41,576 bases of DNA. Source: an uncultured Pirellulaceae bacterium. Lineage in GTDB: Bacteria > Planctomycetota > Planctomycetia > Pirellulales > Pirellulaceae. Where the stretch lies: NCBI GenBank assembly GCA_947258905.1, contig CAMYKF010000675.1, positions 1 to 41,576 of the forward strand, written 5' to 3'. A program made the position numbers and the translations under genes. The notes under the pieces are model-generated. The model saw only the letters and a program-made list of their open reading frames with translations, was not told the DNA's origin and ran no database searches. Positions 34,320 through 41,576 of the stretch are shown piece after piece (within the stretch, counting starts at the first letter, position 1; each line of letters starts with the position of its first letter).

Positions 34320-36461
34320 CTAGTCAGGCAGCCACAACTTTGATTTGCCGGGCTCTGCGGATTCAGCGGCCGGTTCGCCGGGCGTCCAGATCTGGTTTTC
34401 GGCCCCGGTCGCTACCGGTTCCGGTTCGCCGGGCGGCTGGTCACGCATGCTGCCGTCGGGACCCATGATGCCGAAGCGCTGCAGAACCGACGCCAGCCGG
34501 TATTGGGTGCGTGGTTCACGCAAATGGCCTGCCTGCAAGACGCGGAGTAATTCCTGACAACCATCGGGCCGGTTGCGTTCCAGCCGCAATTCCAGTTCGT
34601 CCACCAGCAAGTCACCGATCGGTCGATCGGCGGCTGCCGCGTGTTGCCGTGCCTTGTGCATCAAGTGCAAGGCCTCGTCGGTATCCACGGTCAACCGCGC
34701 CAACATGCCGTAGACCATTTCAAAGCGGATAAACTTCTCCATCTCGGGCCGCGACAGGATTACCGGAGCCGCCGAGCGCAATACACGCAAATTGCCGGCG
34801 CTGCTGGCCATCACGTAGGCCTTGATCAGGAATTCATCCGGCAGATTATCGAAATCAAGTCGCTGGACCTGAATTGGCGACAGGTAATCCAGATCCACCT
34901 CGCTGCCGGTAATCGGCTGCGGCTCGGGCAGACCCAGGTGCTGCCGCAGCCGATTGAAATCGAAACTGTCCACCGCCTGCGCATCAGCTCCCTGCTCCAG
35001 CAGCAGCACCAGGGCTTCGACGTCCAGTTGCGCATCCCGGTCGTTGGCAACTTCCGCGGGCGTGCGATCACCCAGAGGAATAAACGGGATGTTTGGCCAG
35101 ATTTCCAGATACTCGCGGACCCGCTGCCGCTGTACGAATTCCTGACGCTGCTCCAGCGTCATGTCCTCTGGCAAGTGCCACTTGAAACTCATGGCATGAT
35201 CCAGCACGCCTACCTGCTGAACCACTTCGTCGGTCAGACGCTGGCCCAGAGTATCGCCGAACACATCCTGCAGCCGGGTGTGAATGTCGTCGAACTGGTC
35301 ATCACAGACGACGAATGTCTCGAGGCGGGCCGGACGATCGGTTTCCCGACCGTAGACCAGCATTTCACCAATCACGCGTGGAAAATCGTCCTCGTCGGCA
35401 GCGGCGAGGCTGGCGACGGCGTCCTTGTCCAGCAACAGGTAGCCAGCCACCGGTGGCGGTGCATTGTCATCGATAAAGTGATGACTGAACAGCGAACCGG
35501 TTCTGATGCGCAGGCTGGAAACAGCGGTCTCATTAAACTTGTCAGTGTCCGACAGTGCGTAGGTCGTCCTGATGAATTCATGGCTGCCTGTGATCGGCTG
35601 GTCGTCAATCAGCAGCGACATGGCCCGCGCTTCCACGGCTTCGTCGTGATCCACGCCCGGCAATTCGGACAGTTCCCGGAACGCGGCACTCCCACTCATC
35701 GTATCGCCCAGGTTCATCGACCACGTGGCAATGGCCCGCACAATGGCCGGCTGGCCGGGATACTCGGCGTCCAGCTTGCTGGCGATGATGCGCGCCGCAC
35801 GCCAGCGACCGCGTTCAGCAAACAAGGCGGCATTGAGGAAGCGGTCCGCCCACGGCTGGTTCTCTTCATGGCCTGTCAGGACAACCGGGAACTCGGACTT
35901 CAACAACAACGGTACTTCAGGAGAACTGAATGTCTGCAGCACCAGTTGGCCGGTCACTTCATCCTCGCCGTCACGCATACGCGATGCGAAAATCAGATGC
36001 GCCCGTCCTGCCACGACATCGCCATGGGACATCAACATCATCCCCACGATGCGGAAGGCATTGCCCAGAATCAGCGGCACGCCACTGGTCGGCGCCACTT
36101 CCAGCGCATCCTGCAGCGCATCGACGGCGTCATCGGTGCGTCCTTCGGCGGCCATCAACAAGGCGTGATGCGCGTAGCCAGTCGGATTGTCCGGATGTTC
36201 ACGCAGGAACGCTGCGTTGACTTCGTTGGCTTGCGCGTACTCTTTCAGGTTGATCAGCAAATGTGTCTTTAACACCGAGAGGCAGGCCCGCGGCCCCGAC
36301 TTGTCCAGCAACCGATCGACCTTTTCCAGCGCGGCAACATGCTGTTTACCGCGGGTCAGGTTCAGGATCTGATCCAGATCATGCACAATGTCCTTGGCGC
36401 AACAGAACTTGATTTTCTTGCCAGAATGACAAGGGCAGGGTTGATAGATATCGATATCCAT
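34320..36461 (-). CDS. TPR protein with N-terminal SEC-C zinc motif
   Basis: A 713-residue protein. Residues 7-22 form a SEC-C zinc motif, PCPCHSGKKIKFCC (Cys9, Cys11, Cys20, Cys21), more often found at protein C-termini, as in SecA. From about 25 to 270 it has TPR-like helical repeats (for example DNPTGYAHHALLMAAEGRTD). The middle and C-terminal parts are acidic and helical without a family I recognise, and the last 60 residues are Pro/Glu-rich. The function is unknown; protein or ribosome association is a guess. It heads the minus-strand operon with PSP1 and Minf_1886. Confidence 0.85.
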   Translation of the reverse strand: MDIDIYQPCPCHSGKKIKFCCAKDIVHDLDQILNLTRGKQHVAALEKVDRLLDKSGPRACLSVLKTHLLINLKEYAQANEVNAAFLREHPDNPTGYAHHALLMAAEGRTDDAVDALQDALEVAPTSGVPLILGNAFRIVGMMLMSHGDVVAGRAHLIFASRMRDGEDEVTGQLVLQTFSSPEVPLLLKSEFPVVLTGHEENQPWADRFLNAALFAERGRWRAARIIASKLDAEYPGQPAIVRAIATWSMNLGDTMSGSAAFRELSELPGVDHDEAVEARAMSLLIDDQPITGSHEFIRTTYALSDTDKFNETAVSSLRIRTGSLFSHHFIDDNAPPPVAGYLLLDKDAVASLAAADEDDFPRVIGEMLVYGRETDRPARLETFVVCDDQFDDIHTRLQDVFGDTLGQRLTDEVVQQVGVLDHAMSFKWHLPEDMTLEQRQEFVQRQRVREYLEIWPNIPFIPLGDRTPAEVANDRDAQLDVEALVLLLEQGADAQAVDSFDFNRLRQHLGLPEPQPITGSEVDLDYLSPIQVQRLDFDNLPDEFLIKAYVMASSAGNLRVLRSAAPVILSRPEMEKFIRFEMVYGMLARLTVDTDEALHLMHKARQHAAAADRPIGDLLVDELELRLERNRPDGCQELLRVLQAGHLREPRTQYRLASVLQRFGIMGPDGSMRDQPPGEPEPVATGAENQIWTPGEPAAESAEPGKSKLWLPD

Positions 36462-36591
36462 AATGGTCGATTCTGAATTTGATCTCGAAAAAGCAGGGAT
36501 GAGTTCCCAACTTTGAATTTATGACATTCAGAGATCAAAAGATACCCTTGGAACGCCTGCCCGGGCGGGTTCAGGGGAGGGTTGAGCGAAT

Positions 36592-37686
36592 TCAGCGGCG
36601 ACGCAACAGCCGGCCCGCCCACGGCTGAACCCGGCGAAAACCACGCAACATACAGCGAGACAAAGGGCCACCGATGGCGACCCGGTATCGGTAACGCATC
36701 CTCGATTCGTTGCACCACCTGGCCACCGCAGGACTGAGCACCCCCATGGTGTCAACGGTTGCCACGTCGCGTGACTCGTGCCAGTGCTTGAGCTGCAGAT
36801 AAAGCAACAGCTGCCCAGGGCTGAACTCGGCAAAGTCCGGATCGAAACTTACCTTGTGCGAGTGCCAGGTCGATTTGGCGGTGCAGCCGATTTCAAATGC
36901 CACGCGTAGCTGGCCCACCTTGAGGAATTGGATCTCCAGCATGCCGGCCGCGGCCAGCTCCCTGCAACATGCGATGTAGAACTGGCGACAATCCTCGTTG
37001 GCAATCAGGGAACTGCCCTCGCAGCCCTTCCAACTCCGATCCTCCATTGCCAGGGCCTGGCCAAGTAACTGCTCCAGTTCCCAATCATCATCAAACCGGT
37101 GAAACCGTTCGAACTCGACTGGTCCCAGTTGTTGTAACCGACGCAGGCTGCGACGCATGTGCTTGCGATGGTTTTTGGAAAGCGAAGCAAGGTACTCGTC
37201 CCAGCTGTCCTGAATCCGTACCAGCCCGGTCTCGAAATTCGGCTGGCGCAGCACCTCGCATCCCTCTCGCCTGAGCGCCGCAATCAACTGCACGACTCCC
37301 GGCGTCTCCACCAGTCCTTCCAGAAACAGGAAGGACGCGGGCAAACCACTGATTTGAAATGCGAGCTGGTCAAAGGTCTCCTCGCTGGCCAGATGGCGGT
37401 CCACCAGCAAATCGGCGCATTGCATCCACGGATTGGAAGCCAGTCGAAAACACGGGACGTTGCCCGACATACGCGCTGCGGTCAAGGGCAGGGCAGCGGT
37501 CCAGCGATCTTGCGAAACAGACCGGACAATCACCGGCGAATCACCGTTGCCGAACGTCTGTTGCCAATTGGCCAAACAGGCGGAGCGCAACATCGGCGAT
37601 GTGACGCCGCTGCGTTGCCACAAATCATCCAGCGCCTGCGATTCTCGCAGGGCATCGATCGACGGTACAGACAGTTTTTGAATCAT
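36592..37686 (-). CDS. GNAT-type acetyltransferase (FemAB/CelD-like), first of two
   Basis: A 364-residue protein of the Acetyltransf_6/CelD-like group. The central block WDEYLASLSKNHRKHMRRSL (residues about 158-177) and the later MLEIQFLKVGQLRVAFEIGC and FSPGQLLLYLQLKHWHE match this family. Members sit in cellulose or exopolysaccharide loci and probably transfer acyl or aminoacyl groups to a glycan or its precursor. It is 21 bp downstream of a second such gene at 37708-38829. The substrate is unknown. Confidence 0.8.
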   Translation of the reverse strand: MIQKLSVPSIDALRESQALDDLWQRSGVTSPMLRSACLANWQQTFGNGDSPVIVRSVSQDRWTAALPLTAARMSGNVPCFRLASNPWMQCADLLVDRHLASEETFDQLAFQISGLPASFLFLEGLVETPGVVQLIAALRREGCEVLRQPNFETGLVRIQDSWDEYLASLSKNHRKHMRRSLRRLQQLGPVEFERFHRFDDDWELEQLLGQALAMEDRSWKGCEGSSLIANEDCRQFYIACCRELAAAGMLEIQFLKVGQLRVAFEIGCTAKSTWHSHKVSFDPDFAEFSPGQLLLYLQLKHWHESRDVATVDTMGVLSPAVARWCNESRMRYRYRVAIGGPLSRCMLRGFRRVQPWAGRLLRRR

Positions 37687-37707
37687 GGTCGCCCGGGTCA
37701 GGAATTA

Positions 37708-38829
37708 CTAATGAGAAGAACGGCCGGTCATCGTTTGCGTCCAGTCACGAAATTGCCGGCCGGCATTCCACAGTGAACTGCGGACACGCGGCATCCAGCG
37801 GTCGGGGACGATTCGCGTTCGCCACAGCGGCGCGCGTGTGGCTTTCCAGCGGGATTTGTACACTTCGTCTCCACGCAGGAAATCAAACCAGCGGAATCCG
37901 CGTTCGATTGATGCCTGAATCGCCCAGGTAAAGTTAATGTGACCAGGTTCCAGCGACAGATATTCCGGGTCCATGCCCGTTTGGTACATGAAAACCGAGT
38001 CTCCCGCGATGAATTCAAGATTGGCAGTGATCGGGCGGCCCTTGTAATGCACCAGATTGATCTGGGAATGTGCGGATTCAGCCAGTCGCAGCGAGGCTGT
38101 TTGCAGAAACCGTTCAAAGTGCGGGTCGGCGAAACATCCGGGCTGTCCCAGACTCTGCCGACGCATTTGATGCAGGTCGGCAAAGATTGGCCAGGCACGT
38201 TGCAACTGTTTTGGCGTCAGGAAGACCTCGCCGGAAAATTCCGCGTTGGCCAGTCGCTTTTCCGCCTTGCGTGTCTTGCGACGAAATGACCTGTGCAACG
38301 TCGCTTCGTATTCGTGCCAGTCGGCTGGCAGTGCCGATCGCCAGGTGCCGCCGATTTCGTGCATCACCACACTCGCGTTGCGGCATGCGGCGGCCTCGTG
38401 CAACAACTGGATGGCGGGGTCGGTGGCCAGGTGCCCTTCAATCTCGAACAGATCCACGTCAGCAAACAACTCATGTACGTCGCGGCCCAGCATCAATCGT
38501 CCCAATGCAACGATCACCGGTGCCGTAAAACCTGGACGGATCGCCAGACTGACGTAATCGCTGCAGGCGGAGCCGCTGGCCAGCGTTTGAATCACCCTTC
38601 CGCGAGCCGGCGAAGTCGACTTGTACCACGGCGCTATGCCAACCCAGTGACCACGATCATCTTCGAACACAACGATGGCCAGTTCTCCACCGCTGCAATA
38701 CTGTTCCCACCAGCTGAACATCCATTCCCAGCGATGAAATACGCGATCGCCCGCCAGCTCATTCCAGCGCTGGCGACACCCGCGGAATTCATCGAATTCG
38801 GTAATCAGTCTTGTTTGCAATCTCGACAT
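37708..38829 (-). CDS. GNAT-type acetyltransferase (FemAB/CelD-like), second of two
   Basis: A 373-residue paralogue of the neighbouring protein at 36592-37686. The family block YEATLHRSFRRKTRKAEKRL and the C-terminal INLVHYKGRPITANLEFIAG, then GHINFTWAIQASIERGFRWF and DFLRGDEVYKSRWKA, are clear FemAB/CelD-like features. The ATG at 38829 (MSRLQTRLITEFDEF) is chosen; a longer frame to 38922 would overlap the upstream acyltransferase. The start is only 5 bp after that gene's stop, so the three genes form one operon. Acting on a surface glycan is inferred from context. Confidence 0.82.
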   Translation of the reverse strand: MSRLQTRLITEFDEFRGCRQRWNELAGDRVFHRWEWMFSWWEQYCSGGELAIVVFEDDRGHWVGIAPWYKSTSPARGRVIQTLASGSACSDYVSLAIRPGFTAPVIVALGRLMLGRDVHELFADVDLFEIEGHLATDPAIQLLHEAAACRNASVVMHEIGGTWRSALPADWHEYEATLHRSFRRKTRKAEKRLANAEFSGEVFLTPKQLQRAWPIFADLHQMRRQSLGQPGCFADPHFERFLQTASLRLAESAHSQINLVHYKGRPITANLEFIAGDSVFMYQTGMDPEYLSLEPGHINFTWAIQASIERGFRWFDFLRGDEVYKSRWKATRAPLWRTRIVPDRWMPRVRSSLWNAGRQFRDWTQTMTGRSSH

Positions 38830-38834
38830 GGCAA

Positions 38835-39965
38835 TCAATCGTTGGGAGCCGCGCGTCTGGCAGCCTTGAATCGCGCGATGGCCGGAGTGCGTGCCGCCTG
38901 CACTTCGCGAAAAGCGGCCCACCGTTTGCGCAGGTAGCTGGTTAGCGGCATCTCGATCTTGTACGTCACCACCGCCGACACCGCGATGACAAACAGGATT
39001 CCCGCGACCATTGACAACTGGGGCGACAAACCGGCCTGATTCACATGCCAGATAAACACACAGCCCAGGTTGTTGTGCATCAAATACAGGGCGTAGGAAA
39101 TTGTGCTGATAAATACCAGGGGCCTCATTCGCAACAAGGGCACACGCCCCCAGGCACTGAAGGCCAACAGGACAAACAGAATCAGGGTCGCGGCCGGATT
39201 GTGATCGTGACGATCCACCACATGGAAGACAACGATACTGGCCACGATTCCCAGCGCATGCAGGGTCGGGTTGCCACGTTTGTTCTTGATCTCATTCAAG
39301 AGGATCCCGATGGTGAACAGCGGCAAATATTCCAGAATCAGCAAATCGCGCGACGTCGTCATCCAGGCCATCCAGGTCGCGTCGTGCGGCCTGGCCGACA
39401 GGAAGTTGATCGACAAACATGTCACCAACGACAACGCCAGCAACCACATGACCGTGCGGAAAGGCGTCTCCAGCGCTCCGGTCATGAACATCAGCAAAAT
39501 CATGCCGTAAAACAAAACCTCGACCTGCAGCGTCCACGTCACCGGCTCCATGCACTCGTAACCAAGCAGGTTGGGCATGATGGTCAGATTCGCTGCAATC
39601 TGATCGCCAGTAAATGCGGCGACCGTTAACGGGGCCAACCCGATGATCAGCAAGTTGATCACGATCACCGACCAGTAGGAGGGGCAGATGCGAATGATGC
39701 GGCTGGCCAGGAAATCCGCCGACTTGCGTTTCTTCAGCAGCGTCATGGCGTTGACAAATCCGCTGAGCATGAAGAACAACTGGACGCCGTATTTCCCGAA
39801 CGGGAACTCAAATCCCAGCGGCGACGTATAACCGTACTTGACCGCATACACGTGCGTGAAATGAAACAGCACGAGGTTCAGGGCCGCCAGCGCTCGTAGC
39901 GAATCCAGTTCGACAATCCGTTTGGTTTTTTTGACCGCGGGGGCGGACTGGGCGGGCTGGGACAT
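38835..39965 (-). CDS. Acyltransferase family 3 membrane protein (OafA/YrhL-like)
   Basis: A 376-residue multi-pass inner-membrane O-acyltransferase, which usually moves an acetyl group onto a surface polysaccharide or lipid-linked sugar. The family N-terminus is present: IVELDSLRALAALNLVLFHF, then GVQLFFMLSGFVNAMTL, and ASRIIRICPSYWSVIVINLL. About ten hydrophobic segments follow, ending near SYALYLMHNNLG and a basic tail. The ATG at 39965 (MSQPAQSAP) is chosen over a longer frame reaching 40082. It leads the unit with the two GNAT genes. Modification of exopolysaccharide is the likely theme. Confidence 0.92.
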   Translation of the reverse strand: MSQPAQSAPAVKKTKRIVELDSLRALAALNLVLFHFTHVYAVKYGYTSPLGFEFPFGKYGVQLFFMLSGFVNAMTLLKKRKSADFLASRIIRICPSYWSVIVINLLIIGLAPLTVAAFTGDQIAANLTIMPNLLGYECMEPVTWTLQVEVLFYGMILLMFMTGALETPFRTVMWLLALSLVTCLSINFLSARPHDATWMAWMTTSRDLLILEYLPLFTIGILLNEIKNKRGNPTLHALGIVASIVVFHVVDRHDHNPAATLILFVLLAFSAWGRVPLLRMRPLVFISTISYALYLMHNNLGCVFIWHVNQAGLSPQLSMVAGILFVIAVSAVVTYKIEMPLTSYLRKRWAAFREVQAARTPAIARFKAARRAAPND

Positions 39966-40289
39966 GGCTGGCTGGAGAAGGGCGGGCGGGTTGCGGCACT
40001 CTGCAAGCGGGTTCAGGCGAAACAACTTGCAAATGCCAGACCGCAGCAGTCGTTGGCAGCAGGACGTCCGATGAGCCGGCAAAACGCGGGTGTCTTGGCC
40101 GGCCCGAAATTGACCAGGATTCCAATGTTGCCAAAACGCAACATGCTCGCCCCAAATGTGACCACCTCTGCATACACAATGCAGCGACCCGCAGGCTTCC
40201 GATTTTGGCTAATCGGGCTGGTTTGTTTCGTTTGATAGCGTGCCCACGATTGCCACTGCTGACAAATCCGCTTTTGACAGAAAAATCTA
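39966..40289. other. Gene-poor intergenic stretch
   Basis: No convincing gene is seen here. Short open frames exist on both strands but lack coding character or a ribosome site. It should contain the promoter of the minus-strand acyltransferase operon. Structured sequence begins after this stretch. Confidence 0.6.
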
Positions 40290-40318
40290 TTGACCCCGTT
40301 GTGACGATTCACTAATTT
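40290..40318 (+). promoter_or_regulatory. Possible promoter of the structured RNA
   Basis: TTGACC (40290-40295) and TAATTT (40313-40318) are separated by 17 bp. The first box is close to consensus; the second matches only in part. The predicted start near 40325 is just before the first hairpin of the downstream structured region, and that agreement is the main reason to propose it. Confidence 0.4.
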
Positions 40319-40324
40319 TCGCGA

Positions 40325-40589
40325 GTTGTTTGGGAGTTACCCAAAAACAAAAGCCAATTCGAAACACGGATTGGATCCAGCGTTAATGGCATTATGGTTT
40401 TTCGGCCACGCTAATACTGGAATCGGCGGATCAGCAAGGAAGCAACATTCGCCGAGGACAATTGACACTTGATCCAATCCTTGGTTGATCAGGGCACGGA
40501 AGCTCCTGATCCACCGTCCAATCGCTCTCGGACCAACTTCAGTGTTCCTCAGCCCCCCTTGGAACTCTGGGTTACCGAGAGCCTTTTTT
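40325..40589 (+). ncRNA. Candidate structured non-coding RNA of unknown class
   Basis: About 265 nt with an ordered set of complementary segments. H1: tttggg 40329-40334 with cccaaa 40340-40345. H2: a long-range perfect 10-bp helix, ggattggatc 40368-40377 with gatccaatcc 40471-40480. H2 encloses H3 (agcg 40379-40382 and tggc 40387-40390 with gccacgct 40405-40412) and H4 (40423-40431 with 40447-40455, 9 bp including one G-U). H5: 40483-40493 with 40505-40515, one mismatch. H6: gctctcgg 40524-40531 with ccgagagc 40575-40582, then a T run. I compared it mentally with RNase P, tmRNA, SRP, 6S and common riboswitches and saw none of their hallmarks. Strand is set by the terminal T run. Confidence 0.55.
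40524..40589 (+). terminator. Terminator of the structured RNA
   Basis: gctctcgg (40524-40531) pairs with ccgagagc (40575-40582); inside, gttcc (40544-40548) pairs with ggaac (40561-40565). Six T follow at 40584-40589. The loop is longer than usual, so the inner stem must form first. It ends about 95 bp before the next gene start, so it could end a separate RNA or attenuate that gene. Confidence 0.65.
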
Positions 40590-40684
40590 ATGCGCCGACC
40601 TGATTCTGGAGCTTGCCAGGCCCGTTTGTGGCCTATGTTTTGGCAGTCGCACCAATCCGTTTTGACTGGCCCGGAAAACTAATC

Positions 40685-41191
40685 ATGAACGACACCGGTT
40701 TTCATTCGCCGGAAGATGACGTGGTCTTTCTCGATCGCCTGGTTGGCCTGCCCTGCCCCAAATGCCAGGGCGAGTTGGTTATTGCATCTGCCAGCGGTCT
40801 AAAGATCGCCGGCTGCCAGCAGTGCCACGGTCTGCTGCTGCAAAAAAACGTGATGGCGGGTTTGATCCGCAATCGACGGGCGACCTGGCCCGGCGAAGAC
40901 GCCAATCCGCGACCGGTCGATCCGGACGAACTGCGGGAAAGCTGTTATTGCGTGGCCTGCGAGCAAGAAATGGAAACGCATATCTATGGCGGACCGGGAA
41001 ACGTCATCATCGATTCCTGTGCCCAGTGCGGGCTAGCATGGCTGGATGTCACCGAGTTGCGTCGCATCACCGAAGCACCCGGCAATCGCGACTGCACGGC
41101 CGGCGATCTGGCAGGTCTGGATGCCCACATGCTGGACCGCAGTGAGATTACCTGGGCAGCATTCGTCGAGGCATTCGTCGAGGCGTTTTAG
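40685..41191 (+). CDS. Double zinc-ribbon (TFIIB-like) protein
   Basis: A 168-residue protein with two zf-TFIIB-type ribbons. The first uses Cys24, Cys27, Cys44 and Cys47 (GLPCPKCQGEL and GCQQCHGLLL). The second uses Cys89, Cys92, Cys112 and Cys115 (CYCVACEQEMETHIYG and IDSCAQCGLAWLDVTELRRI). The WLD-x-x-E-L ending is typical of this family. The C-terminus ends FVEAFVEAF because of a 12-bp tandem repeat at 41159-41182. The ATG at 40685 is chosen. Its role is unknown; it may bind DNA, RNA or protein. It lies downstream of the structured RNA. Confidence 0.8.
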   Translation: MNDTGFHSPEDDVVFLDRLVGLPCPKCQGELVIASASGLKIAGCQQCHGLLLQKNVMAGLIRNRRATWPGEDANPRPVDPDELRESCYCVACEQEMETHIYGGPGNVIIDSCAQCGLAWLDVTELRRITEAPGNRDCTAGDLAGLDAHMLDRSEITWAAFVEAFVEAF

Positions 41192-41279
41192 CTATTGCGA
41201 GGCGTGGCCAAACTCAGCGGACATGTTCCCGGCTGACGCTTCGAGTCCCCGTGTTCCATCTCAGCGACACCCTGTTTGC

Positions 41280-41576
41280 CTACTGCGACAGGTCCACGGA
41301 CACGATTTCCTTGTCGTTGCGGGCAAACATGTGTTTGTCGGAAAACGCCGGATGCGACCATACGACCTTGCGACCACGGGCAACGCTGGTGGGCTCAAGA
41401 ATGCTGGCGCGGTCGATTTCCTCAAATCCGTCAGGTGACAGGCGGGCAATCATCAACTCACCGTTGTCGTTAAACATGAAATAGCGACCGTGGTTGGCAA
41501 CGATAAAGGCGGTGGCAAACGTCACCGGTTCATCTTCCAGCCAGTTCTCCTCGGTCCATTTCATCTCGCCGGATTC
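41280..41576 (-). CDS. PQQ-type beta-propeller repeat protein (C-terminal part, cut by window edge)
   Basis: The last 98 or so residues of a protein whose frame stays open to the window edge. The pattern GRYFMFNDNGELMIARLSPD, then VVWSHPAFSDKHMFARNDKE with VSVDLSQ at the end, is typical of PQQ-like/BamB-like beta-propeller blades, which are frequent in exported planctomycete proteins. The in-frame ATG at 41564 is not the real start because the codons before it continue (ESGE-M). The full length and any signal peptide are outside the window. Confidence 0.8.
   Translation of the reverse strand, partial: ESGEMKWTEENWLEDEPVTFATAFIVANHGRYFMFNDNGELMIARLSPDGFEEIDRASILEPTSVARGRKVVWSHPAFSDKHMFARNDKEIVSVDLSQ

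Noticed and set aside
40013-40312. A 99-residue minus-strand open frame in the large gap
   Set aside because: Mixed composition with scattered Cys/Trp and no conserved pattern or ribosome site; I treat it as chance.
40290-40589. Interpretation of the structured region as RNase P, tmRNA, SRP, 6S RNA or a cobalamin riboswitch
   Set aside because: I did not find the conserved core strings or end pairing I know for these, although a few short words (such as ccccc and ggaag) look similar. A covariance-model search is needed to be sure.

Overview
The window looks like a chromosome segment from a planctomycete (Planctomycetota, probably Pirellulales-like; the order is a guess). The strongest evidence is the paired cytochrome/DUF1549/DUF1553 gene (9018-12104) and Tat-exported DUF1501 gene (12178-13608), a family combination typical of that phylum. 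A Minf_1886-family gene, moderately high GC, few Shine-Dalgarno sequences, several GTG starts and many short palindromic intergenic repeats agree with this. Most genes are housekeeping or envelope genes. No phage, CRISPR array, rRNA or classical insertion sequence was seen.

Layout. 35-3350: a tex gene whose two halves lie in different frames because of a 37-bp duplication inside a 108-bp coding repeat. 3396-8675: a small membrane protein, 4-hydroxyphenylpyruvate dioxygenase with a promoter and a strong terminator, a secreted protein of unknown function, a MazG-like pyrophosphohydrolase and sucB. 9018-13608: the DUF1553/DUF1501 pair with a palindromic repeat between the genes. 13638-16020 (minus): plsC, a divergent cdsA and rsmG, the last two overlapping. 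16126-19312: glycosyltransferase and polysaccharide deacetylase (minus), then a WecG/TagA-type glycosyltransferase (plus). 19319-22610: an exported MsrB fusion, tRNA-Leu(CAG), a rhodanese and a CCA-adding enzyme. 22745-31589 (plus): purA, uppS, canonical cdsA, phoH, pgpH-like HD phosphohydrolase, ybeY, a CBS/CorC transporter-like protein and a SlyX-like protein, mostly overlapping or closely packed.

31590-32670 is rich in repeats. It holds several palindromes, a frameshifted lipoprotein gene and a 196-bp element with 20-bp terminal inverted repeats. 32667-36461 (minus) is a compact operon: SEC-C/TPR protein, PSP1/RicT-like protein, Minf_1886 protein and a small membrane protein. 36592-39965 (minus) holds an acyltransferase-3 membrane protein and two FemAB/CelD-like GNAT proteins, probably for surface polysaccharide modification. 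The 719-bp gap 39966-40684 contains what I consider the best candidate for something undescribed: a run of nested, perfectly complementary helices ending in a hairpin and a T run, preceded by a plausible promoter. I read it as a structured non-coding RNA of about 265 nt that I cannot assign to a known class. The window closes with a double zinc-ribbon protein and the end of a PQQ-type beta-propeller gene running off the edge.

Functional themes: isoprenoid-lipid carrier and phospholipid synthesis (UppS, two CdsA homologues, PlsC), surface polysaccharide assembly and modification, RNA processing (Tex, RsmG, YbeY, PhoH, CCA enzyme, RicT-like), and cyclic-di-AMP turnover (PgpH-like). All assignments come from reading the sequence and recalling family motifs; no database search was run.
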